Part shown: one piece after another, positions 55,200-64,000 of the stretch | How positions within the stretch are numbered: the first letter of the stretch is position 1 | How the letters are laid out: every line of letters begins with the position of its first letter | Origin: Euborellia annulipes | Taxonomy: Eukaryota > Arthropoda > Insecta > Dermaptera > Anisolabididae | Reading direction: 5' to 3' | Assembly: GCA_023213315.1 (NCBI GenBank) | Contig: JAKCPI010002837.1 | Location: 1-64,000 of the forward strand | Length of the DNA: 64,000 nucleotides | Position numbers and translations under genes: made by a program | Notes under the pieces: generated by a model | Seen by the model: the letters and a program-made list of their open reading frames with translations, nothing else | Databases searched by the model: none | Told to the model about the DNA's origin: nothing

Positions 55200-55930
55200 G
55201 CATTATTGTGTGATTGATAAAAGAACTCGTAAATAATTCTAAGGACACCAGGAAACAAATGTGAGGATCTCTGGTTTATTCTATGGTCGATATTAATTAC
55301 ATCAATAAAAAAAAGTTTCTATTTCCTTTATAAATACATATTATTCTTATTACAGTCCTTTGACTTATGTAAATATTAAATTCTTTTTTATAAAAGGAAG
55401 TTATAAGATCCTGAATAAATTTAGGATGTTAAAAAAGATGAATTATTCTATTTAAATTATGAATGCCCTTTGATCTTCCATTGATTTATTTTTTAATCAA
55501 ATTTCTCTCATATTTTTGTTAATAAAATTTGTACATATTCATGTTAAAAAAAAAATCTTCTAGTCAAAGTAATAATAAAATCATAATAATTTATTAGGAT
55601 TAGATGAACACGCAGTTATTCGAATCAGTAGGAGCGAGAGAACTTTTGGTTAATTACTTGTTTTGTTGTTAATAGCATCCTTGCACTTTCTTTGTATATT
55701 AATGAAGTTATCAAACATTTGATAGTTGATTTTAATGAAATATGATCAAATGCCAATTAGTCAATTGTGTTTTATTTATTTTTTTTAATTGCTTTCTCTC
55801 TAATTAGAAGGGATAGTATTAAAATTTAGACGAGTTTATAAAACACTAGCCTACTCTCTTAGCACCCAAATAAAGCCAACTACATTAGTATTTTTCACAT
55901 CCCTTCCAGAGGACGACATGTCACAGTTTG
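55200..55930. other. AT-rich intronic DNA
   Basis: Nothing recognised. Confidence 0.45.
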
Positions 55931-55937
55931 CAAAAAA

Positions 55938-56173
55938 TCTGGTGTGACTGGTCGCACAGCACACAACTTTGTCTTACCTTACGGTAATCGAAAGTTGTGT
56001 TCTGTGCTTGTCACACCAGATTTTTTGTGTCTACATATATTTAGTTATACCAGGTATACCTGGTATAATATCTATTGGGAGTCCAGGCATTCTTATTTAA
56101 GCCATTTGGCAATTTATATTTTCTATTTATATAATTGGCAAAAAAAATTCTACGGTACATTTGAATTCAAGAT

Positions 56174-56210
<37 letters not shown>

Positions 56211-57010
56211 ACTCACACTTTTTTCTCATTCACACTCACACTCACACACACATTCACACAGTCTTTTCGGCAACTCAGGCCATATAAGACTTTTTACGAT
56301 ATCCGTTATTGATAAATATACATATATGGGGTCCAGGCATTCTTATTTAAGCCATTTGGTATCCAAATGGCTTAAATAAAATCATCGGACTGCCTGGGGT
56401 CCGAACCCGCGACGTTTGGTATATGAGTTTAGCACGCTAACCTCTACGCCATGCCCCGAGGGCCCATCGATGTAAAATTTATAAACATGGGAAAATATTT
56501 ATATTCTGTTATCGTGGCAACTATTTCTCCTATCTTCCCTATGAAGTACAAGAATAAAGTGTGCTTCAAAAAAATTTCAAGAGCAAAATGAGAATATATA
56601 TTTTCAAGAATAAAAAAATTAATTGATTTATAAATTTTAATCAAAATCGTTGGAGGGAATTTCGAGAAAATCGAAAAAAAAAACTGAAAAAGTGGATCAA
56701 TAAGTAAAAAAAGTACTAGTACTCTTTGGCCGATTTTGTTCAAAAGCTTCGTGTCACATCCCATGGGGGTGTCTAACTTAAATATAAAATTTCAACATTC
56801 TAGCTCTTTTCGTTCTTGAGGTATTTTGTTCACAGACACACACAGACAGAGACACACATACACACCATGTTGCGTAAACCACATTTTTGGATTCAGGGGA
56901 TCTCAAAACGGTTATATCCATCAAAATCTCGACATCGAATTTTTGATATGAAACCAATACTTTATATACAATACTCTATATATATTAACATATATAGGTA
57001 AGAGAAAGTA
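55938..57010 (-). mobile_element. family B element split by SINE-A
   Basis: A reverse-orientation family B with both hairpin ends. It contains the SINE-A at 56181-56468 and a second, smaller SINE-A scrap near 56082-56110 (GTCCAGGCATTCTTATTTAA). The X-box is degraded (56508-56521). Small open frames in it are not genes. Confidence 0.88.
56181..56468 (-). mobile_element. SINE-A copy nested in family B
   Basis: A complete reverse-orientation SINE-A with a long poly-T at left. The duplication gatgtaaaat is at 56171-56180 and 56469-56478, inside family B. A five-base extra sequence (ccatc) sits between the SINE head and the right duplication. Confidence 0.92.
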
Positions 57011-57011
57011 G

Positions 57012-58790
57012 AAAATCATCACAAATGATCGATGATAAAAAAAAAAAAATTTACTCTATTTGGCCTGGGTTCCGAACTAGTAAAATCTTTTTTTTATAAT
57101 ATTTCTTTCATAAGGGTTTAATTCAATTTATCTCCAAGAAAAATTATTTCAAATAAGAATTAAAAAAAACTTCCTTAAAGTTAATATTTTTTTTCTTATG
57201 ATTGTTTCATATACGCTTAGCATTTTGCGATATGAAATAGTAGTGAAGGAAAGATTTGAATGTCCCAGGAGTTTAGGGCTTGTAGTCATTTGTCGGCTTG
57301 AGCATTATGTAAAATGAAAGTTGTACGGTGAATTTAAATAAATCCAAAGAATGGCTCATGTATGTCGTGAGAATCAACAGAGCACACGCAAAGAATGCAA
57401 ATGACTGGAAGAAAAAAGCACGTAAATAAATAAATAAGTCCCTATCAAATATTTTGTATTATTTATTAACTAATAATATAAAAAATGTTTTCCTTTTTCA
57501 ATTCTTACTGAAATAAAAAAAAATTCCATTGTTTTTCAAGAGATTTGTGTCTTTTAATTAACTTCTTGTGTTCCAGATCAAAAAATTAACCATTACAATG
57601 AAAAAATTTTTTTGGATAAAATTTTAAAAACATCATTTCCACGATTAGTGCTGGCCATTCTGAATATAATTTTTAAATTATTTATTTTTTCTACAACCGG
57701 TTCCAGGGAGCCCCAGAGAACCGGGTCAGAAAAAATATTTTATTATTTTAACATGGGTGTAACTAGGAAATTTGGCTGGGGGCCTTGGGGTGAGGGACGT
57801 CCTTAGGCTTGTTTTTCGCGGCCACCCTTCCTTTCGCATTGTATATAAGAGCAACGACTATTTTTTTAAATAATTTTTTAACTAGTTTCTTTGAATTTTT
57901 TCACCTAGCAAACTTTTTATTAACTCTTAATAAATTTCCTCCTTATCTTTTCTAAATTAACAAATTGGTGTATACCATTATAATTAAAGGACGTCATGCA
58001 AAGCATTATTAATATTTCTTTTGTGAATAATGGGATTATAAAGAGCGATTATTTAAAAATATTTCATTTTAATGTACACATCAGTGATTGTGAGAGCTCA
58101 AGTGTTTCACACGAGGGTAGCCCATGTCGAAAAAAAATATTTTAGGATTTTCATCAATTCTCAGAGCCTTATTATTATGCTATATATTATTGAAAAATAA
58201 GTATTTTATTTTAAAAGGTGTCCTTTCAAATTCGATATTTCAACATTTCCCTATCATATTTCTTCTTTAATTTTTTTATAATTGTTGTTAGATAAGAGCG
58301 TATTGTCCCAAAAATGCTTCAATTACCATTAATAGCAGACTTTCCGTATTAATGGAGAGATCAAAGGGCCTCCATTCTCTTTTGATGACATCTCAACGTT
58401 TTCAAGGAGATAAAGAAAAGAATGCTATGTCACGACTTTCCACGGGTGACTAAAATATATTTAAATTATTATTATATGTATTTAATCTGTTAGATTTTGT
58501 AATCGCAAATGTCTGGATAAATTCCATCTAGCAATTTAATTTAAAGAAATTATTTTATCATCAGTGCTAGCCATCATTTCAATACGTTTTTTTAATATTT
58601 TCTTTATTTAAATATTTATGTAGGTAACTATTGCATTCAGCTCATGGTTATAGATACAAATGAATTATGAAATGGGAGAAAGGTATAAACCCTCTTAAAA
58701 ATGAAAATAAATTTGTTCAAAAAATTTAGATCAGAAGTTGATATTAAATACTGTTAGTTAATAGAAGTGTTTTGATTGACATCAATAATA
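57012..58790. other. AT-rich intronic DNA
   Basis: Nothing recognised except a GC-richer patch at 57690-57820 (GGGTGTAACTAGGAAATTTGG, then GGGGCCTTGGGG-type words) that may be an old G-run element without ends. Confidence 0.45.
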
Positions 58791-58797
58791 ATCTTCC

Positions 58798-58973
58798 CCA
58801 AAACCTACAATCTTCAGACTTTTAAGTCTAATCTCAACAGGCATCTTCTCAGTTCCCGCAGTTGAGTTTCCCTTTTATGCTTCTCCTTTTGTTTTTATTT
58901 TCTTCCTGGCTGCATGTGACCACTGGTCATTATAGGTCTTCGGACCTTATGCATCCATTCCAAAAATAAAAAG
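58798..58973 (+). mobile_element. LINE 3' end, second copy
   Basis: It matches the last part of 21128-21370: the CCCCAAAACCTACAATCTTC coding end, the stop after CAGTTGAG and the UTR with TATAGGTCTTCGGACC, ending in an A-rich tail. It is shorter at the 5' side, as expected for target-primed insertion. Confidence 0.8.
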
Positions 58974-58978
58974 ACAAC

Positions 58979-59080
58979 AGGGGCGTAAATAACCCCGCAG
59001 GCCCCGCAATCCGGGGGGAGGGGGGCGCAGCAGGCCAAGGGGCGCAGACACCCGGGCGCCCAAAAATATATAAAATAATT
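58979..59080 (+). mobile_element. hAT-like end fragment
   Basis: CAGGGGCGTAAATAACCCC followed by GC-rich sequence with a G-run resembles the left end of family F. No matching right end is seen. A separate short hairpin (AAAATTCCTTCAG/CTGAAGGAATTTT) is at 59136-59182. Confidence 0.5.
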
Positions 59081-59749
59081 TAAAAAATAAAATATAGTAA
59101 ACATATTATCATCAAAATAAATTTTACAATTATAAAATTCCTTCAGTAGTTTTCTTCAGGTGTTCCGCTGAAGGAATTTTATAATAGTGAATAAACAGGT
59201 GCGGGGTGGGAAGTTACATTCGTTTCTAAGACTAAATAAACTTTACAATTTATATAAAATCATAAGTATCATAAAAAACTATTTCATAAATAACAACAAG
59301 TGAATTTTTATCTGGGATATTATGAGCCCTTAACTTGAGTATTTTTCTGGAAATTTTGATGAAGATGGCTTGACGAATGCTTTAAAACGTCGGCTAATAA
59401 ATATAAAAAATTTTTAAATTATCTAGTGAATGTGAGGTTTATATTTGCTCTTGGGTTCATAGTCCTCTGGCTCCAAAAAAGAGCACCTTAGGTAATTGTT
59501 TTGTATTAAAATTTTTTAAATAAATTTTAATAGCTTTTTAAAGACACATCCGTCATCTAAATTATCGTTCAGTCTTGAATATTAAAATTCACTTTCATAA
59601 GTTTTTATGGCTATTGATGAGATTTGTTCCACTGTAAAATGATTTGTTCCACTTGAAGTGATCACTAACAATTTAGTAATTTCAAAAAGCATAATCGTTA
59701 TATTAATATGATAATTAATATATGGTTTAATGCGTTTTCAAAGACTCAC

Positions 59750-59793
59750 CCTGATATGTGAGAATGCTTGAACCGCTGAAAGAATGCAGGCAT
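59750..59793 (-). CDS. chitin-binding protein, signal-peptide exon
   Basis: A 44-bp exon (acceptor ttgttttag|at; donor agg|gtgagt). Read in the phase that joins the domain exon it gives ACILSAVQAFSHIR, the second half of a secretion signal with a small-residue cleavage site (AVQA). Splicing yields AFSHIRLRRQADASS with no stop. The first two bases complete a codon begun in an earlier exon, which must supply the initiator methionine and the start of the hydrophobic run. I did not find it in the remaining 4.2 kb; it may be very short or outside the window. Confidence 0.75.
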
Positions 59794-59909
59794 CTAAAAC
59801 AAAATATAAATTATGAGAATTTAAATGATAAAAGAAAGATGGAATAAAAAAATAATATGCCATGAAAGATATAACTTTCATATTAGTAAATTGAAACGAT
59901 GTGTTTTTT

Positions 59910-60539
59910 TACTTTCTCTTACCTCTATATATATGTTAATATATATAGAGAGAAAGTATTGGATTCATGTCAAAAATTCGATGTCGAGATTTTGAAGGAT
60001 ACACACGTTTTGAGGTCCCCTGAATTCAAAAAGTGGTTTTCGCAACATGGTCTGTTTGTGTGTCTGTGATCAAAATATCTCAAGAACGGAAAGAGCTAGG
60101 AGGTTGAAATTTTATATTTAAGTTAGGCACCCCCATGGGACGTGACACGAAGCTTTTGAACAAAATCGGCCAAAGAGTACTAGTAGTTTACTGATGCACT
60201 TTTTCAGTTTTTTCAATTTTCCCAAAATTCGCTCCAACGATTTTTTTTTTTAATTCAAAAATCAACTATTTTTAGATTCTCTTTAAAATGTATATTCTTT
60301 TTTTGTCATTGAAATCTTCTGAAGACCAGTTTACTCTTGTACTCCATAGAAAAGATAGGAGAAATGGTTGCCATGGTAACAAAATATAAATATTTTCACA
60401 TACTTGAAAATCGAATGTACCGTACTGTCGGAAACTAAATGCATGTCGACACAAAAAATCTGGTGAGACAAGCAGAGTACACAACTTTCGACGACCGAAG
60501 GTAAGAGAAAGTTTTGTGCTGTGCCCCAGTCACACCAGA
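59910..60539 (+). mobile_element. family B element, full length
   Basis: Forward copy with both hairpin ends between T-runs. It has a perfect X-box at 60367-60380, the core GTACTAGTAG (one change from the palindrome) and the first-subfamily middle (AAAATATCTCAAGAACGG). Confidence 0.92.
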
Positions 60540-60544
60540 TTTTT

Positions 60545-61155
60545 TTTATTTAAATACTATAGCTCGAAAAACTTTTATGTTAAATAAGAGATTTAAAAAA
60601 TGTTAAAAATTTTTTGAATTCTAAAATTTTTGAGAATCTGAGTGATTCATAAAAATCGATAGATTTTGTGAAAAAAAAATTAATAGTTGCAGATGGCCAA
60701 CGATTATTCTTTTTTTAGATATTTACAAAATGAGTCATCCCCGAAAAGGATTTTTTGAACCCTGAGGACGTATTGCCATTGAAAAATAAAATCCAAACTT
60801 TCGTTTATAGATTTCATAATATGGAGAGAGAGAAAAAAAAAGATTTATTATAACGAAGCATGAATGGCTGCCTAACCTCACGGCTGAAGATCTATCTAAT
60901 AAACGATTATTTTTTTTTTTTTAATAGGATAAAAACCCTCATTTAAATATGACTATTTATGAATGACATTTTGGACAAAAAACATTAATCAAGAAACAAA
61001 CTTTCCTAATCTCTAAATACAATAGGGCAAGTACCGCGGAAAAGGGGGGGGGGGCAGCTCCGAGAAGCCAGTATGTGGACGTGTCAACGGTACAATTTAA
61101 TAAATACCCCTAAAAAAAACAAGAGGAAAAATTTAAAAAATTCATTATAATGAAA
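60545..61155. other. AT-rich DNA, nothing recognised
   Basis: No gene. A G-run near 61045 has no recognisable element ends. Confidence 0.5.
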
Positions 61156-61159
61156 AAAA

Positions 61160-62050
61160 TCTGGCGTGACTGTCGCACAGCACACAACTTTCTCTTAACC
61201 TCTGTAATCGAAAGTTGTGTTATGTTTAGTTTCCGCCGATATATTAGAATTCAAGATGTAAAATGTATTAGTATGGGAAAATATGTATATTTTGTTACCA
61301 TGGCAACCATTTCTCCTATCCTTCCTAGGTAGTACAAGTGTGCTTCAAACAATTTTGAGAGCAAAGTGAGAATATACATTTGAAAGAGCATCTAATAATT
61401 GATTTTTGAATTTTAATCAAAATCGTTGAAGCGAATTTTGAGAAAATCTAAAAAACTGAAAAAGTACATCAGCAAAGTACTAGTACTTTTTGGCCGATTT
61501 TGTTTAAAAGCTTTGTGTCACGCCCCAGGGGGGAGGGGGGTGCCTAACTTAAATATAAAATTTCAACCTCCTAGCTCTTTTCGTTCTTGAGATATTTTGT
61601 TTACAGACACACACACAGACGCCCTCGGGGTTTGGCGTAGAGGTTAACGTGCTATCCTCGTATACCAAAAGTCGCGGGTTCGGACCCCAGGCAGTCCTAT
61701 GATTTTATTTAAGCCATTTGGATACCAAATGGCTTAAATAAGAATGCCTGGACCCCAAACAAATATATATTAGTAAATAACGGTTATCGTAAAGGTCTTA
61801 AATGGCCTAAGTTTCCGAAAAGACTGCGTGAGTGTGTGTGTGAATGTGATGGTGAATGAGAAAAAAGTGTGAGTGTTAAAAAAAAACACACAGACAGACA
61901 GACAGACCATGTCGTGAAAATCACTTTTTTTGATTCAGGGGACCTCAAAACGTGTATATCCATCAAAATCTCGACATCGAATTTTTGACATGAACCCAAT
62001 ACTTTCTCTCTATATATATTAACATATATATATAGAGGTAAGAGAAAGTA
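61160..62050 (-). mobile_element. family B element split by SINE-A
   Basis: A reverse copy. The CTGGCGTGAC end hairpin is shortened, the perfect X-box is at 61294-61307, GTACTAGTAC is kept, and the AT-rich hairpin end is intact. The SINE-A at 61621-61885 is inserted in the cacacacagac region. Confidence 0.9.
61621..61885 (+). mobile_element. SINE-A copy nested in family B
   Basis: Forward full-length SINE-A. The duplication acacacagac is at 61611-61620 and 61886-61895 in the CA-rich part of family B. The repeat nature of the target means the exact length is uncertain. Confidence 0.9.
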
Positions 62051-62086
62051 AAAATAAAATTCATATTACACAATTACGAATTTTAA

Positions 62087-62304
62087 GCCCTCGGGCTTGG
62101 TGTTGTTGGTAGCGCGCCTGCCTTGTATACTAAGAGTTCGGTACTCCGATGATTTTATTTAAGCCATTTGGATACCAAATCGCTTAAATATGAATGCCTG
62201 GACCCCAAATAAATATATTTTCAAATAACGGTTATCGCAAAAAGTCTTATATGGCCTGAGTAGCCGAAAGGACTGTGTAAATGTGTGTGTGTTAAAAAAA
62301 AAAA
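62087..62304 (+). mobile_element. SINE-A copy
   Basis: Forward SINE-A with the GCCCTCGGGC head. The B-box region is damaged by a deletion (GAGTTCGGTACTCC) and the core hairpin carries one mismatch. It ends in poly(A). Confidence 0.83.
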
Positions 62305-62309
62305 CTTTT

Positions 62310-62745
62310 AACACACTGTTAGCATTTGATGCTAATTTTTTACTAATAAAATTAATAATTATTATATTTGAATAGCTTTTAAATACTAATAAAAGGAATT
62401 AAAGTTTAATTGTTACTGTGTATATTATGAAATATAGTATACACTGTTTATAATCTGCGAAAGTTTAAATTGTTAAATTGCTTAATTACAAGATTAAAAG
62501 TTAAAATATTCACGTGGAAAGGTGAGCTTTTCGCTTCAATTTTTATTTAACAATATATAAATTTATTAATGTTTCGGTCTCATACTCAGCAATGTCAATG
62601 CGAAGCGACTTCTTATATCCTTCATCTCATGTTGATTTTTATACTTTGTTAATTTTCTTACTGTTTCCAAATGAATGTGTGTTAAAAATCAACATTTGTG
62701 AGAAACATCCGAAATATCCTTTAATTTTTTTTAAAGTTATTTTTC
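62310..62745. other. AT-rich DNA, nothing recognised
   Basis: No supported gene. A 72-codon open frame at 62592-62810 runs into the SINE-N copy and has no recognisable domain. Confidence 0.5.
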
Positions 62746-62747
62746 GG

Positions 62748-62862
62748 TATCGGAACCATTTAGGCCCCAGTCTAAATTTTTGTCGTATGAGATGGAATAC
62801 GAAATCTTGACCCTCAGCACAAGAATCATAAATTCTACCACTGAGCTACGGCCCAAGGGCTA
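62748..62862 (-). repeat. SINE-N copy with canonical A-box
   Basis: On the - strand the head reads GGGCCGTAGCTCAGTGGTAGA, an essentially perfect tRNA A-box region. A degraded B-box and the GGGGCCTAAATGG tail word follow. It identifies the SINE-N head as tRNA-derived. It lacks a full cloverleaf. Confidence 0.75.
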
Positions 62863-63199
62863 TTCTTTAATTTAAGAAGATGAAATAAGAAACGTTTCTT
62901 CACAATTTCGGAATAAAAACGAAAAATGAGACCCAAACCCTGAGACGATAAATAAAAACTGAATCAAAAACTTTTTTTAAATGTCTGTACCCTAGTGCAG
63001 AGATGAGAATATTATTATTTATTAATAAATTATCATAATCTCCATGTCACTTAGAGAAGAGCTTCCGGTTGTAGAAGTCAAATTTATTTAAATTAGTATT
63101 ATTTACTAACAATTAATTTAAATAAAGACGAAATCGCAATTAAATTCCGAAAAAGTCAACAAATTCAACAATGATACTGATAATATGATTCACAAAAGG

Positions 63200-63475
63200 G
63201 ACTTAATTGAATGAAATTTGAAAGTGAGGATACATACGTATAAAGAAGAGGCAAATTGAGGTCGGGTGCATTTTGAGGCTGGTTGCTGTCAACTGAAAAG
63301 TGATCATCCCGATGCTTTCCGACATATCTTTTATACTTGTGAGGAAATGGCATTGGCTGGGGAAGGCGATGGGGGAGGGAAGGGCCTTAAGGTCATCGAC
63401 GGCTTCTTCTTGGCACTCCGAGGTGTCTTCGGCCATCTGACATTCTCCATTTGTCTTCATCTTCCTCGGGACCCT
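63200..63475 (-). other. GC-rich exon-like island, frame unresolved
   Basis: A GC-rich block with several protein-like open frames. On the - strand one runs from an ATG at 63460 (KTNGECQMAEDTSECQEEAV). Another starts at an ATG near 63448 and is serine/proline/lysine-rich (KTPRSAKKKPSMTLRPFP), up to a donor-like CACAA|GTATAA. A third from 63353 reads KRYVGKHRDDHF. The + strand also has an 89-codon frame. It lies upstream of the chitin-binding gene and may be an exon of that or another - strand gene. I cannot choose the frame. Confidence 0.35.
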
Positions 63476-63627
63476 CTTGAAATTTTAACATTCTTCTCTG
63501 TTTCTTTCATTTCATCATTTTGTAAGTCAACTTAAGCCGAATGATTACTGTATTTATTACAATTTACCGTAGAGTTTAAATTAGATGAAGCTCGGGAATC
63601 TTTTTCACAATATTCAATAGGGTTTGG

Positions 63628-63690
63628 ACTAGGGCCCGACCGAAACAAGATTTTCAGTCGAAACCGAAACCGAATTTCGGCCTCAATCTT
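63628..63690 (+). mobile_element. family C left end joined to family B
   Basis: TAGGGCCCGACCGAAACAAG and the following CCGAAACC words are the family C start. The element stops at CCTCAATCTTGG and continues directly as internal family B sequence. Confidence 0.75.
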
Positions 63691-64000
63691 GGTCTGTGTG
63701 TGTTCAATTTTAAGCATGAAGGAATTGAGCTACGAGGTTGAAATTTTATATTTAAGTTTTGTACCCTCCTGGACCGTGAAAATAAGCTTTTAATCGAATT
63801 CGGCCAAAAAGTACTAGTACTTTACTGATGTATTTTTTCATTGTTTTTTTCGATTTTCTCAAAATTCACTCTAACGATTTTGATTGAAATTCAAAAATCA
63901 ATTATTTTTTAGATGCTCTTTCAAATGTATATTCTCGTTTTGCCCTCAAAATTGTTTGAAGCACACTTTACTCTTGTGCTTCATAGAGAAGATAGGAGAA
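63691..64000 (+). mobile_element. family B element, left-truncated, runs off window
   Basis: It starts inside the GTCTGTGTG region (left hairpin missing), carries the second-subfamily middle and the GTACTAGTAC core, and continues to the window end just before the expected X-box. Confidence 0.85.

Larger units (their letters stand above)
49615..59749 (-). other. 10-kb intron of chitin-binding gene
   Basis: It is bounded by donor agg|gtgagt at 59750/59749 and acceptor tttacag at 49615. It contains family B, C, hAT-like, SINE and LINE-end copies annotated separately. Long parts (51190-52980, 55200-55930, 57012-58790) are AT-rich with nothing recognised. Confidence 0.75.

Noticed and set aside
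3895..62304. CRISPR-like array from regularly repeated sequence
   Set aside because: The dispersed repeats are long, unevenly spaced, in both orientations and eukaryotic retroposons.

Overview
This is a eukaryotic, very AT-rich, gene-poor window that is mostly transposon debris. Two spliced protein genes can be reconstructed by joining exons across GT-AG introns. No bacterial-style genes are present, and nearly all long open frames lie inside repeats. The animal is probably an arthropod: it has a secreted single-domain peritrophin-type chitin-binding gene, introns of up to 11 kb, and tRNA-derived SINEs. A crustacean is my guess, at low confidence.

Genes. (1) On the + strand, a PTB/PID phosphotyrosine-binding-domain adaptor has certain exons at 39796-40113, 44222-44446 and 45938-46231. 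A probable upstream exon ends at 28820. All introns are phase 0, and one open reading frame runs to the stop at 46229-46231. (2) On the - strand, a chitin-binding type-2 protein has a signal-peptide exon (59793-59750), a domain exon (49614-49381) and a terminal exon (48337-48176). Its start codon exon was not found. The two genes are convergent, with about 1.9 kb between their stops. Three GC-rich exon-like islands (16776-17009, 52997-53146, 63200-63475) could not be assigned.

Repeats (labels are local to this report). SINE-A is a tRNA-headed SINE with an internal hairpin and poly(A) tail, in about ten copies, several with target duplications. SINE-N is a second tRNA-headed SINE, and SINE-M a third tRNA-like one. 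Fragments resembling 5S rRNA-derived SINEs also occur. Family B is a roughly 640-690 bp element with a hairpin at each end, always flanked by T-runs. It carries a perfect palindrome and a canonical RFX X-box. Family C is a roughly 340-400 bp element rich in CCGAAA, with TAGG-type inverted ends and perfect 8-bp target duplications in all four intact copies. Families D, F, H, I, J and singletons are further short inverted-repeat elements, many with exact 8-bp duplications as in hAT transposons. Many carry a G-run inside one end and a C-run inside the other. J holds a 16-unit minisatellite. The 3' ends of one LINE (reverse-transcriptase C-terminus plus UTR) occur twice. Long perfect inverted repeats lie at 5888-6189, 12997-13150 and 20236-20500.

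Layout. 1-17 kb: sparse AT-rich DNA with SINEs, short hAT-like elements and inverted repeats. 17-28 kb: SINEs, family C/E/J/L/R elements and the LINE end. 28.6-46.2 kb: the PTB gene with repeat-filled introns, including a three-deep nest (B in C in D) ending 53 bp before an exon. 48-60 kb: the chitin-binding gene, its large intron filled with B, SINE and hAT-like copies. 60-64 kb: B and SINE-A copies, a SINE-N copy, a GC-rich island and a truncated C/B junction.
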